Both the position numbers and the translations under genes were made by a program. Source: QNZT01 sp964573205 (lineage in GTDB: Bacteria > Campylobacterota > Campylobacteria > Campylobacterales > QNZT01). Taken from it: a DNA stretch of 64,000 bases. The number at the start of each line of letters is the position of its first letter. Position 1 is the stretch's first letter. Positions 1 to 7,453 of this stretch are shown here, piece after piece. The notes under the pieces are model-generated. The model saw nothing but the letters and a program-made list of their open reading frames with translations, was not told the DNA's origin and searched no databases. Where the stretch lies: the NCBI GenBank assembly GCA_964573205.1, contig CAZNIT010000047.1, positions 1 to 64,000 on the forward strand, written 5' to 3'.

Positions 1-73
1 TCGCAGAGAATCTAACGACAAGAAAAAAGAAGCAACACGAAGTTTCCTTGAAAATCACTATGAAGAAATTTAA
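1..73 (+). CDS. 3' end of an unidentified gene, cut by the window edge
   Basis: An open frame enters from the left edge (first full codon at 2) and stops with TAA at 71-73, giving a charged, helix-like tail of 23 residues ending in NHYEEI. The tail is too short to assign to a family. It sits directly upstream of a toxin-antitoxin pair, so it may belong to the same accessory patch. That the frame is coding is inferred only from its being open and having ordinary composition. Confidence 0.4.
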   Translation, partial: RRESNDKKKEATRSFLENHYEEI

Positions 74-125
74 TACCAAATTTAATCTTTATTTAATACA
101 ATATTTAAAAATAAAAGGATTCACA

Positions 126-404
126 ATGATGCTATCACAAGATATAAAACCCATAAGTTACCTTAAAACAAAAACGGCAGATGTTATAAAAACCGTAACT
201 GACACTAAAAGAGCTATCATCATAACACACAATGGAGAAGCAAAAGCGGTAATTCAAGATATAAAAACTTATGAAAACCTGCAAAACTCTTTACATATGC
301 TAAAGATGATTATTCAAAGTGAAAATGACATCGAAAAAAAAGATTATCTTCCTCAAGAGGAGATGTTTGATAACCTTGAAAAAAAACTATTTGATAACAC
401 ATGA
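126..404 (+). CDS. Phd/YefM-family antitoxin
   Basis: A 92-residue antitoxin that should bind and neutralise the ParE/RelE-like toxin encoded next to it and repress their shared promoter. The N-terminal half has the Phd/YefM pattern: a short strand, then helices with SYLKTKTADVI and the strand ITHNGEAKAVI typical of the dimerising DNA-binding fold. The C-terminal part is acidic and probably disordered until toxin is bound. The frame is open from 48, but AAAAGGA at 113-119 fits the ATG at 126 (a second ATG follows at 129), so the upstream extension is unlikely. The stop overlaps the toxin start by 4 nt (ATGA), as expected for a coupled pair. Confidence 0.9.
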   Translation: MMLSQDIKPISYLKTKTADVIKTVTDTKRAIIITHNGEAKAVIQDIKTYENLQNSLHMLKMIIQSENDIEKKDYLPQEEMFDNLEKKLFDNT

Positions 405-727
405 AACAATATAAAGTTCTATGGACTAAAAATACCATTTATGATTTAGAAGATATTATAAAATATTTAAAAATCGATAGCATCAAAATAGCAAAAGATA
501 TTTTTTATGAGATAAAGGATGAGTGCCAAAAACTCTACTTTTTCCCGGAAAGAAAAAAAGTAGTGCCAGAACTTCAGCAGTTAGGTATTACCAAATATAG
601 GGAACTTATCTATAAAAGATGGAGAATCATTTTCAAAATCCAAGAAGATAAAGTTTTTATTTTATTAGTTTTAGATTCTAGTAGAAATCTGGAAGATATT
701 TTATATCAAAGGTTGTTAAAAGGATAA
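401..727 (+). CDS. RelE/ParE-family toxin
   Basis: A 108-residue basic protein of the RelE/ParE superfamily. It shows the usual order: N-terminal strand (YKVLWTKNTIYDL), two helices, then strands with YRELIYKRWRIIFKI and a final strand ending VLDSSRNLEDIL. The pattern is closer to ParE (gyrase poison) than to RelE (ribosome-dependent mRNase), but the sequence does not settle the activity. The gene overlaps the antitoxin by 4 nt and has no separate promoter. Both genes are AT-rich, like horizontally exchanged toxin-antitoxin modules. A broken second antitoxin gene lies immediately downstream, so this patch has turned over modules more than once. Confidence 0.88.
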   Translation: MKQYKVLWTKNTIYDLEDIIKYLKIDSIKIAKDIFYEIKDECQKLYFFPERKKVVPELQQLGITKYRELIYKRWRIIFKIQEDKVFILLVLDSSRNLEDILYQRLLKG

Positions 728-744
728 CAACACACAGGAGAGAA

Positions 745-925
745 ATGAACTAGTAAAGTTATAGATTCTCTTCCTGATGATACTTCATTATGATGAATCT
801 TAAAAGAACTTGCTTTTGCTAGAATGATTGAAAGAGGTTTGGAAAATTCCAAAAATGGTAGAACTATCTCAAATGAAAAGATGAACACAAGAAGCTATCT
901 CGATACAATTATTTTTTTATCTTGA
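745..925 (+). pseudogene. decayed short antitoxin gene (toxin partner not present)
   Basis: Reading from 755 to the TGA at 923 gives VIDSLPDDTSL, two consecutive stops (TGATGA, 791-796), then ILKELAFARMIERGLENSKN and GRTISNEKM. This is the layout of the short antitoxins that accompany RelE/ParE toxins (a 'kIidsLPedtsldDilyEL...ierGledi..Gr.is.eE' pattern known from the family). An AGGAG ribosome site (736-740) and an ATG at 745 survive but are in another frame, so at least one frameshift plus a lesion at the two stops has killed the gene. No intact toxin frame follows before the hemerythrin gene. The stop codons and frames are read directly; the family assignment is by pattern. Confidence 0.7.
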
Positions 926-965
926 TAATGTTAAGATACATAGCAATAAGGAAGGAGTAGATTTT

Positions 966-1400
966 ATGATAATATCAGCTTATATGAGAGAAGAACATAG
1001 ATCCTGCGACGAGCTTTTTGCAGATGCTGAAAAAGCCGTAATAGATGGGGATTTCGATAAAGCTCAAGAACTCTTCGTCGCTTTTAGCGAGGATACGCTC
1101 AAACATTTTCAAAAAGAGGAGGAAGTCCTTTTCCCCACTTTTGAAGAAGTTACAGGTTCGACCGAAGGTCCGACACAAGTGATGAAATATGAACATGAGC
1201 AGATGCGAGAACTCATAGGAAGGATGGCAAAAGCCGCCGAGGAAAGGGACAAAGATGCATATCTCTCTATCGCCGAATCTATGATGATTTTACTTCAACA
1301 ACATAACATGAAAGAAGAACAAATGTTATATGCAATGTGTGACAGAGTCATTCCCGCGGATAAAAAAGAGCGAACTCTAAAGCAAATGAAACAGAAGTGA
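966..1400 (+). CDS. hemerythrin-like (HHE) domain protein
   Basis: A 144-residue single-domain four-helix bundle expected to hold a di-iron centre. Candidate ligands are H11, H47 with E51 (HFQKE), H77 (EHEQM) and H113 with E117 (HNMKE), the spacing of bacterial hemerythrin domains. Such proteins bind O2 or NO, or act in repair of nitrosatively damaged iron-sulfur clusters. AAGGAG at 952-957 supports the ATG at 966; a second ATG at 984 is less well placed. It is the first gene of an operon with a DUF2249 protein and a polytopic NnrS-like protein, a neighbourhood known in denitrifying and NO-handling bacteria. No signal peptide, so cytoplasmic. Confidence 0.9.
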   Translation: MIISAYMREEHRSCDELFADAEKAVIDGDFDKAQELFVAFSEDTLKHFQKEEEVLFPTFEEVTGSTEGPTQVMKYEHEQMRELIGRMAKAAEERDKDAYLSIAESMMILLQQHNMKEEQMLYAMCDRVIPADKKERTLKQMKQK

Positions 1401-1654
1401 CACTCACTAAAATCATGCTTGACGCAAGAGAGTTGCAACAACCGCAACCTTTTGAAAGAGCCCTAGTGATACTAAACGAGATGAATAAAAGCGATTATCT
1501 CTATATGCTTCATAGAAGGAATCCTCTACCTTTGTTGGAATTGGCGAAAAATAGAGGGTTTTTAAGCGTTTCAAAAAAAGATAACGATGATGTATGGCAC
1601 GTAATTATCACTAAAGATAAAAAAGTCGATCTTTGGGAACTTATGGATGTTTAA
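1397..1654 (+). CDS. DUF2249 domain protein
   Basis: An 85-residue protein of the DUF2249 family (TusA-like fold), commonly encoded beside hemerythrins and nitric-oxide-related genes; its biochemical role is not established. Visible family features are the DARELQQPQPFERAL opening, the central LYMLHRRNPLPLLELA helix and the closing WHVIITK strand. It starts with GTG at 1397, overlapping the hemerythrin stop by 4 nt (GTGA), so the two are translationally coupled. Its end overlaps the next gene by 8 nt. TusA's catalytic cysteine is absent, so sulfur transfer of the TusA type is unlikely. Confidence 0.85.
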   Translation: MTLTKIMLDARELQQPQPFERALVILNEMNKSDYLYMLHRRNPLPLLELAKNRGFLSVSKKDNDDVWHVIITKDKKVDLWELMDV

Positions 1655-2918
1655 TCAAGGAGGTCTCTCACTAAATCAAGCTCCCCCGATCTTTGTGGTG
1701 CTTCGATTTTTTATCACGGGAGCGCTTTTTGGTCTTTTTGCCGGAATATCACTCTTTTTTTTCAAAGAGAATATTTTTGATATAAACTCTTTCGAAGCTC
1801 TGATAATCACGCATATCTTGGCATTGGGTGTGATGGGATCGTTTATGCTGGGAGCACTTTTTCAAATGTTGCCGGTCATCGCTGGAGTCGTCATTAAAAC
1901 TCCCGTTTTAAAATCGATATTCGTACATATTTTTTTTACGGCTGGTATAGTTTCTCTTTTAACCGCATTTTATACGGGTGAGTCTCTTTTTTACAAATTG
2001 ACGGCTCTATTTTTAGGCGGCTCTTTATTATATGTATGTTTGATAATGAGTATCGATCTTTTTAAACTAAAAGATCACACCGCTTCATCCGAAGGTATGC
2101 TTTTTTCACTTATCTCTTTCTTCATAGCCGTTGTATTCGCACTCTATCTTTTAACGATATTAAGCGGTTTAGCCGACCCGCAGTATTTTGGTCTATTTAA
2201 ACGGATACATTACTCTTTTGCTTTATCGGGATGGATCGCCGTTTTGATACTCTCCATCTCTTTTCAGGTTATAGAGATGTTTTATGTAACGCCGGCATAT
2301 CCGAAAATCGTCACAAAATATCTGATCGTATCAATATTCGTAATTTTGATTTTAAAAAGCGTTCTGCCTTTTTTAGAAATTAGGACTATTTATACGGATA
2401 TGATTATCGCTATTTTATTTATCTGCTACGCTTCGTTAACCTTGCATAGATTATACCTTAGAAAGCGGCCTACATCCGACGCCACCGTATGGTTTTGGCG
2501 TTTTGGCATGATCGCTCTCATACTCTCTATGCTATTTACGACAAGCGGTCTGTTTTGGGAAAATTACATAATCAAAAGTATGAGTTATCTTACGTTCGTA
2601 TTTTTCGCATTAAGCGTGCTACTTGCGATGGTATATAAAATCGTACCGTTTTTAGTATGGTTTCATCTCTCGAATCAAGGATATATGAAAGCACCGCTAA
2701 TGCATGATATCATTCATCCAAAGAGAGTAAAAATCCATTTCTATATCCACGCGACTCTATTTATGATTTTAACGATTTGCGTTTTTGCGCCGGTTTTTTT
2801 CAATCTAGCTTCGCCGTTGATAATTCTATCGTTCGGATGGTTGCTTTATCATCTGCTATATGCCGTCTATCTTTATAGAAATACGCAAAAAAACTGTGAA
2901 AAAATATCTTGGCAATAA
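1647..2918 (+). CDS. polytopic membrane protein, NnrS / heme-copper oxidase subunit I-like
   Basis: A 423-residue inner-membrane protein with about twelve hydrophobic segments. Histidines sit near membrane segments (THILALGVMG near residue 56, KRIHYSF near 188, WFHLSNQG, HFYIHATLF), a layout like NnrS and other relatives of heme-copper oxidase subunit I that bind heme and/or copper. No complete oxidase metal-ligand set can be assigned by eye. Third gene of the hemerythrin-DUF2249 operon, suggesting a role in NO or redox stress. The ATG at 1647 overlaps the previous gene. A near-perfect Shine-Dalgarno (AAGGAGGT, 1657-1664) lies inside the frame, but no start codon is at a usable distance from it. 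Family-level call only. Confidence 0.65.
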   Translation: MFNQGGLSLNQAPPIFVVLRFFITGALFGLFAGISLFFFKENIFDINSFEALIITHILALGVMGSFMLGALFQMLPVIAGVVIKTPVLKSIFVHIFFTAGIVSLLTAFYTGESLFYKLTALFLGGSLLYVCLIMSIDLFKLKDHTASSEGMLFSLISFFIAVVFALYLLTILSGLADPQYFGLFKRIHYSFALSGWIAVLILSISFQVIEMFYVTPAYPKIVTKYLIVSIFVILILKSVLPFLEIRTIYTDMIIAILFICYASLTLHRLYLRKRPTSDATVWFWRFGMIALILSMLFTTSGLFWENYIIKSMSYLTFVFFALSVLLAMVYKIVPFLVWFHLSNQGYMKAPLMHDIIHPKRVKIHFYIHATLFMILTICVFAPVFFNLASPLIILSFGWLLYHLLYAVYLYRNTQKNCEKISWQ

Positions 2919-2984
2919 ACTTCAATCATACTCTTTAACCAACTTTTAGATAAAATATCTCAAATTCAGACGCAGGGGAAACTT

Positions 2985-4349
2985 TTGATAACACTAAAAG
3001 AAGCTCTCACACTTTCAAAAGAGGAGATAGCCGAAATAAGAGAAGATCTAAGAGGAAAGATCGAAGAAAAAAAAGAGCTTGGCGCTTACGTGGAGCAACT
3101 TACGAACACGCAACTCGCCGAATACGGTGACGGCATACCTATAGCGATCAAAGACAATATCCAAGTAAAAGGGTGGAACGTCACCTCTTCGTCCCGAATA
3201 CTTCAAGGGTATGTAGCGCCTTATAACGCTACGGTTATAGATAAACTTTTACGAAACAATTTAAGTCCGTTCGGTCGAACGAATATGGATGAATTCGCAA
3301 TGGGAAGCTCAACGGAGAGTTCATTTTACGGAAAGACCCTAAACCCGCACGATCCAAGCAGAGTACCTGGCGGAAGCAGCGGTGGAAGTGCGGCGGCCGT
3401 CGCCGCCGGATTGGCAATAGCGGCGCTTGGAAGCGATACGGGCGGAAGCATCCGACAACCTGCGGCATTTTGCGGATGTGTCGGAATGAAGCCGACTTAC
3501 GGAAAAGTAAGCCGTTACGGTCTTGGTGCATATTCCAGCTCTTTGGATCAGATAGGCCCTATCACTCAAAATGTCGAAGATGCCGCAATACTATACGACA
3601 TAATAGCGGGGCACGAAAGCAAAGACTCCACAAGTATGAATATCCCTCATACGAAGGTGAGCGATAAAATCGATCCAAATAGAAAACTTACCATCGCCGT
3701 CATCGACAACTATCTTCAAGAGGCGTCCGATGAAGTGAAAAAAGCGAATCTCGAGGCTATCAAAGCGCTAAAAGACGCCGGACACAAAATAATACATAAA
3801 AATATGATCAACTCGAAATACGACGTAGCCACCTACTATATCATTGCTACCGCCGAAGCCAGCGCAAACCTCAGCCGTTACGACGGTGTACGCTACGGCA
3901 ACAGAATGGACGCCGACTCTTTGAAAGAGATGTACTTTAAAACCAGATCGCAAGGCTTCGGCGAAGAGGTAAAAAGAAGGATTCTTCTTGGGACGTTCGT
4001 TCTTAGTAGCGGATACTACGACGCTTACTATATTCGAGCACAAAAAGCCAGACACCTCATAAAAGAGCAATACGAAGAGATTTTCAAAGAGGCGGATTTA
4101 ATATTTATGCCGGTGGCTCCGACAACGGCTTTTAAATTCGGAAGCAAAAAAGATCCTCTTGAGATGTACTTAAGCGACATATATACTATAGCCGTAAATC
4201 TCGCCGGTCTGCCGGCTCTTTCGCTTCCCATAGGAACTAGCGACGACAACCTTCCAATCGGAGCTCAATTTGTTGCAAAAGCGCTCGATGAACAGACACT
4301 ATTTGACGGTTCGACGAGCCTTGAAAATATCATGAAAGAAAGAGCTTAA
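2985..4349 (+). CDS. gatA: Asp-tRNA(Asn)/Glu-tRNA(Gln) amidotransferase subunit A
   Basis: A 454-residue amidase-signature enzyme, the glutaminase subunit of GatCAB that converts mischarged Glu-tRNA(Gln) and Asp-tRNA(Asn) to the Gln and Asn forms. The Ser-cisSer-Lys triad is visible: K56 (AIKDN), S131 in GGSSGGS and S155 in SDTGGSIRQP, with the same 75- and 24-residue spacing as characterised GatA. TTG at 2985 is the start, preceded by GGGG-rich CAGGGGAAAC. gatB and gatC are not adjacent, which is common in Campylobacterota. guaB follows after 2 nt, so the two are probably co-transcribed. A candidate -10 (TAAAAT, 2951-2956) lies upstream. Confidence 0.97.
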   Translation: MITLKEALTLSKEEIAEIREDLRGKIEEKKELGAYVEQLTNTQLAEYGDGIPIAIKDNIQVKGWNVTSSSRILQGYVAPYNATVIDKLLRNNLSPFGRTNMDEFAMGSSTESSFYGKTLNPHDPSRVPGGSSGGSAAAVAAGLAIAALGSDTGGSIRQPAAFCGCVGMKPTYGKVSRYGLGAYSSSLDQIGPITQNVEDAAILYDIIAGHESKDSTSMNIPHTKVSDKIDPNRKLTIAVIDNYLQEASDEVKKANLEAIKALKDAGHKIIHKNMINSKYDVATYYIIATAEASANLSRYDGVRYGNRMDADSLKEMYFKTRSQGFGEEVKRRILLGTFVLSSGYYDAYYIRAQKARHLIKEQYEEIFKEADLIFMPVAPTTAFKFGSKKDPLEMYLSDIYTIAVNLAGLPALSLPIGTSDDNLPIGAQFVAKALDEQTLFDGSTSLENIMKERA

Positions 4350-4351
4350 TT

Positions 4352-5800
4352 ATGAATATCCGTCAAAAAGCACTTACATTCGAAGATATACTTCTTATTC
4401 CTCAATACTCCGAAATTTTACCCAAAGAGGTAGATATTAAAACTAAATTAACCAAAAATATAGCTTTGAATATTCCTTTCGTCTCCGCCGCTATGGATAC
4501 CGTCACGGAACATCAAGCGGCTATAAAAATGGCCAGACTAGGCGGAATAGGTATCATCCACAAAAATATGGACATAAAAGCTCAAGCAAGAGAAGTTAGC
4601 CGTGTTAAAAAGAGCGAAAGCGGCGTTATCAACGAACCGATTCATCTCAAACCCGACGACACCATACAAGATGCCAATAACTTGATGGTAGAATACAAGA
4701 TATCCGGTTTTCCCGTTGTCGCGGAAAACAACGAACTAGTAGGAATCCTTACGAATAGAGATCTTCGCTTTGAAAACGATATGAATAAAAAAGTCAAAGC
4801 CGTCATGACAAAAGCACCGCTTATAACGGCGAAAAAAGGTATTTCGCTTGATGAAGCCGAACTCATTTTTCATAAACACAAAATCGAGAAACTCCCCCTC
4901 ATAGATGAGAACGGAATACTTTCGGGACTCATCACCATAAAAGATCTAAAAAAGAGAAAAGAGTTTCCAAACTCCTATAAAGACAGATTCGGACGGCTCG
5001 GTGTCGGAGCCGCTATCGGCGTAGGACAGATATCAAGAGCGAAAGCGCTAATAGAAGCTGGGGTCGATGTGCTCGTTTTAGACTCGGCACACGGTCACTC
5101 AAAGGGTATCATCGATACGGTAAAAGAGTTAAAATCAACTTTCAAAAAAGTAGAGCTTATTGCCGGTAACGTAGCGACACCCGAAGCTGTCGAAGCACTT
5201 ATAAAAGCCGGGGCGGACGGTGTGAAGGTCGGTATCGGTCCTGGTTCCATCTGCACTACGAGAATAGTCGCAGGTGTGGGAATTCCGCAAATAACGGCTA
5301 TAGAAACTTGTGCCGCAAAAGCCAAAGAGTACGGCGTCCCGGTCATCGCCGACGGAGGCATAAAATACTCCGGAGATGTGGCAAAAGCCCTGGCCGTCGG
5401 CGCCAGTAGCGTAATGGTGGGTAGTCTGCTCGCCGGAACCGAAGAGAGCCCCGGAGAGACGCTTATGTATCAAGGACGACAATATAAAACATATAGGGGA
5501 ATGGGAAGTATCGGCGCGATGCAAAAAGGAAGCAACGACAGATACTTTCAAGAGGGTACGGCCGCCGACAAACTGGTTCCCGAAGGAATCGAAGGAATGG
5601 TACCTTATCGCGGAAAAATGAGTACGGTTATACATCAACTCATCGGCGGCCTGCGTGCAGCTATGGGTTATGTCGGAGCCAAAGATATAGAGATATTCCA
5701 ACAAAAAGCTGAATTCGTCGAAATTACTACCGCCGGACTAAAAGAGAGTCACGTACATGACGTAACCATCACCAAAGAGGCACCAAACTATCACTCCTAA
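4352..5800 (+). CDS. guaB: inosine-5'-monophosphate dehydrogenase
   Basis: A 482-residue IMPDH catalysing NAD-dependent oxidation of IMP to XMP, the committed step of GMP synthesis. The TIM barrel is interrupted at about residues 93-205 by a pair of CBS domains (Bateman module), a known site of nucleotide control. The catalytic cysteine is C301 in GPGSICTTR, and the mobile flap contains the GSNDRYFQEG arginine-tyrosine pair. Length is normal for the bacterial enzyme. It begins 2 nt after gatA stops and ends 6 nt before the convergent AMMECR1-family gene, with no obvious terminator between them. Confidence 0.98.
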   Translation: MNIRQKALTFEDILLIPQYSEILPKEVDIKTKLTKNIALNIPFVSAAMDTVTEHQAAIKMARLGGIGIIHKNMDIKAQAREVSRVKKSESGVINEPIHLKPDDTIQDANNLMVEYKISGFPVVAENNELVGILTNRDLRFENDMNKKVKAVMTKAPLITAKKGISLDEAELIFHKHKIEKLPLIDENGILSGLITIKDLKKRKEFPNSYKDRFGRLGVGAAIGVGQISRAKALIEAGVDVLVLDSAHGHSKGIIDTVKELKSTFKKVELIAGNVATPEAVEALIKAGADGVKVGIGPGSICTTRIVAGVGIPQITAIETCAAKAKEYGVPVIADGGIKYSGDVAKALAVGASSVMVGSLLAGTEESPGETLMYQGRQYKTYRGMGSIGAMQKGSNDRYFQEGTAADKLVPEGIEGMVPYRGKMSTVIHQLIGGLRAAMGYVGAKDIEIFQQKAEFVEITTAGLKESHVHDVTITKEAPNYHS

Positions 5801-5805
5801 AAAGG

Positions 5806-6357
5806 CTATTTGATCTTTTGCGCCTCATAAACGAATATATCCGGATGAAGCCTTAAACAGTTTGCATCCAGCCCGGCTTTTTGGCATAATGTTGCGAAAA
5901 ATTGATCAAAATCGCTTAACTGGTCCCAAACTTGAGGCAGATATGTAGCTTGATAGATACCATATTTCAAGATAACGCCATGAACACCCGGCTTGATCTT
6001 CTTTCTCAAATCGTCTATATTTTCATACGCCAAATGTACAGGTTCGCTTAAAAGTGATATCTCGATACTCAAATCTCCGCTTTCAAACTCCTCTTTTGTA
6101 AGAGGAGGAAATCTAGGATCGTTAAAAGCCGCCGCTTTCGCGTTTTGGATCAAATCTTCCAATAGCGTCCGATGAGCTATGATAGATCCTATACATCCGC
6201 GAAGCGAGTCCCTTTTTTCAAGCGTTACAAAAGCGGCTCCATTTTCGCCTAGCTTTGGATGTTCGCTTAGAAGTTTCTCTTTATCGATTAAAGGCGCCTC
6301 TTCAAACTCCTCTTTTATCGCATTCTTGGCGATGTCTATCATATATTGCAAGCTCAT
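5806..6357 (-). CDS. AMMECR1-family protein (AmmeMemoRadiSam system protein A)
   Basis: A 183-residue AMMECR1-domain protein. The family signature RGCIGS is present, followed by the conserved region with NAKAAAFNDPRFPPL and SIEISLLSEP. In many bacteria this protein is encoded with a Memo-like dioxygenase and a radical-SAM enzyme (the AmmeMemoRadiSam set), whose function is still uncertain. Neither partner is adjacent here, so this copy stands alone in the window. AGGAGG just upstream of the ATG supports the start. A palindrome containing a TATAAT box lies at 6381-6394, at promoter distance. Confidence 0.88.
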   Translation of the reverse strand: MSLQYMIDIAKNAIKEEFEEAPLIDKEKLLSEHPKLGENGAAFVTLEKRDSLRGCIGSIIAHRTLLEDLIQNAKAAAFNDPRFPPLTKEEFESGDLSIEISLLSEPVHLAYENIDDLRKKIKPGVHGVILKYGIYQATYLPQVWDQLSDFDQFFATLCQKAGLDANCLRLHPDIFVYEAQKIK

Positions 6358-6380
6358 AACAGCCTCCTTAAAATTTCGCT

Positions 6381-6394
6381 GATATAATTATATC
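6381..6394 (-). promoter_or_regulatory. perfect 14-bp palindrome containing TATAAT, likely -10 region
   Basis: GATATAATTATATC is identical on both strands and contains TATAAT in each direction. It lies about 25 bp upstream of the AMMECR1-family start, the right place for a -10 element reading leftward. The symmetry may be chance in AT-rich DNA, or a site for a dimeric regulator. Confidence 0.45.
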
Positions 6395-6398
6395 ACTT

Positions 6399-7172
6399 TT
6401 AAAGTATCTTTATCTCCTCTTCCAAAATTATGCCGAAACTCTCAAAAACTCTTCTTTTCGCCTCTTTTATAAGATAAATCGCCTCTTCATATGTAGCACT
6501 GCCCAGATTTACCAAAAAATTTGCATGAACTTCACTAAATGCGGCATCGCCTCTTCTGAAACCTTTTAAGCCTACTCGCTCTATCAATCTTCCGGCAAAA
6601 TCATCTTTTGGATTTTTAAAAACGGAACCGGCACTGGGCTCTTTTGGTTGTTTGTTGCGCATTTTTGTAAAAAGTTGCGATTTTTCAACGTCAAATCCCC
6701 TTTTTATTTTAAAAACGGCTTCATAAACTATATCGTCTATATCCGTATATCGATAACCGTATTCGATCTTCTCTTTTTCGATATATCCTTTTGAGGTTTT
6801 TATACCGACGAGATTATTAAATATCTCATCCTCTTTCATACCGGCATTCATGCATACAAGCCCGCCCAAAGTACCGGGGAGTTTTCCGAGATATTCAAAA
6901 CCGTTTATATCATATTTTTTTACGAATGAAAAAATTCTCCCGCTTTTTGTCGCCGCTCCGATTATCAGATGCTCTTTTTGCAAATATATATAATCGAACT
7001 TTTTGGAAAGGATATATAAAGAAGGAGGATTTTGCGATACCAAAAGGTTGTTGGCTCCTCCGACGATAAACGACCCTTTGGGAAGTGAAATAATCTCGTC
7101 GATAACTTTTACCTCTATTTTAGAGCCTATTTTAATCGAACTGTATTTCGAAAAATCGATCTGCTTTTTCAT
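6399..7172 (-). CDS. murB: UDP-N-acetylenolpyruvoylglucosamine reductase
   Basis: A 257-residue FAD-dependent enzyme reducing UDP-GlcNAc-enolpyruvate to UDP-MurNAc in peptidoglycan synthesis. Visible motifs are the FAD-binding VGGANNLLVS near the N-terminus, GTLGG and EYGYRYTD in the middle, and the catalytic-serine region KEPSAGSVFKNP near the C-terminus; the length matches the short type II MurB of this phylum. The frame is open to 7247, but the ATG at 7172 starts the family-like sequence and avoids overlap with fliQ, which stops 5 nt upstream. It is probably co-transcribed with fliQ and mqnD. Confidence 0.95.
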   Translation of the reverse strand: MKKQIDFSKYSSIKIGSKIEVKVIDEIISLPKGSFIVGGANNLLVSQNPPSLYILSKKFDYIYLQKEHLIIGAATKSGRIFSFVKKYDINGFEYLGKLPGTLGGLVCMNAGMKEDEIFNNLVGIKTSKGYIEKEKIEYGYRYTDIDDIVYEAVFKIKRGFDVEKSQLFTKMRNKQPKEPSAGSVFKNPKDDFAGRLIERVGLKGFRRGDAAFSEVHANFLVNLGSATYEEAIYLIKEAKRRVFESFGIILEEEIKIL

Positions 7173-7177
7173 AAACT

Positions 7178-7444
7178 TCAAAAAAGAAAGCCGGGAATCA
7201 TATTTATAACCCTTTGGGTAAATTCTATCATGATATTCATCATCCAAGGCATCGCGAATATGATGATAACCACTACAACCAGAATCTTCGGAACGAAAGA
7301 GAGCGTCATTTCGTTTATCTGCGTAGTCGCTTGAAAGATCGAGATCAAAAGACCGGCGACCAAACCGCCAAGAAGCATCGGCAAAGATAGATAAAGTGCG
7401 AGTTTAAAAGTTTCAACTCCAAGACCTATGAGTTTTGCTTCCAT
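7178..7444 (-). CDS. fliQ: flagellar export apparatus protein FliQ
   Basis: An 88-residue inner-membrane protein with two transmembrane helices, a component of the FliPQR core of the flagellar type III export gate. The family-typical stretch LLISIFQATTQINEMTL links the helices, and the protein ends with the usual short hydrophobic tail. It is separated from other flagellar genes here, sitting between mqnD (9 nt upstream) and murB (5 nt downstream), a dispersed arrangement common in Campylobacterota. Together with fliL and rpoN elsewhere in the window it shows the organism is flagellated. Confidence 0.95.
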   Translation of the reverse strand: MEAKLIGLGVETFKLALYLSLPMLLGGLVAGLLISIFQATTQINEMTLSFVPKILVVVVIIIFAMPWMMNIMIEFTQRVINMIPGFLF

Positions 7445-7453
7445 CTTTTTATC

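Noticed and set aside
5135..5704. A 189-codon frame on the minus strand within guaB.
   Set aside because: It lies entirely inside the well-supported guaB gene, has no ribosome site and its product has no family pattern.
7173..7247. Longer murB frame starting at 7247 and overlapping fliQ.
   Set aside because: The extra 25 residues lie within the fliQ coding sequence, show no MurB similarity, and an ATG at 7172 starts the family region.
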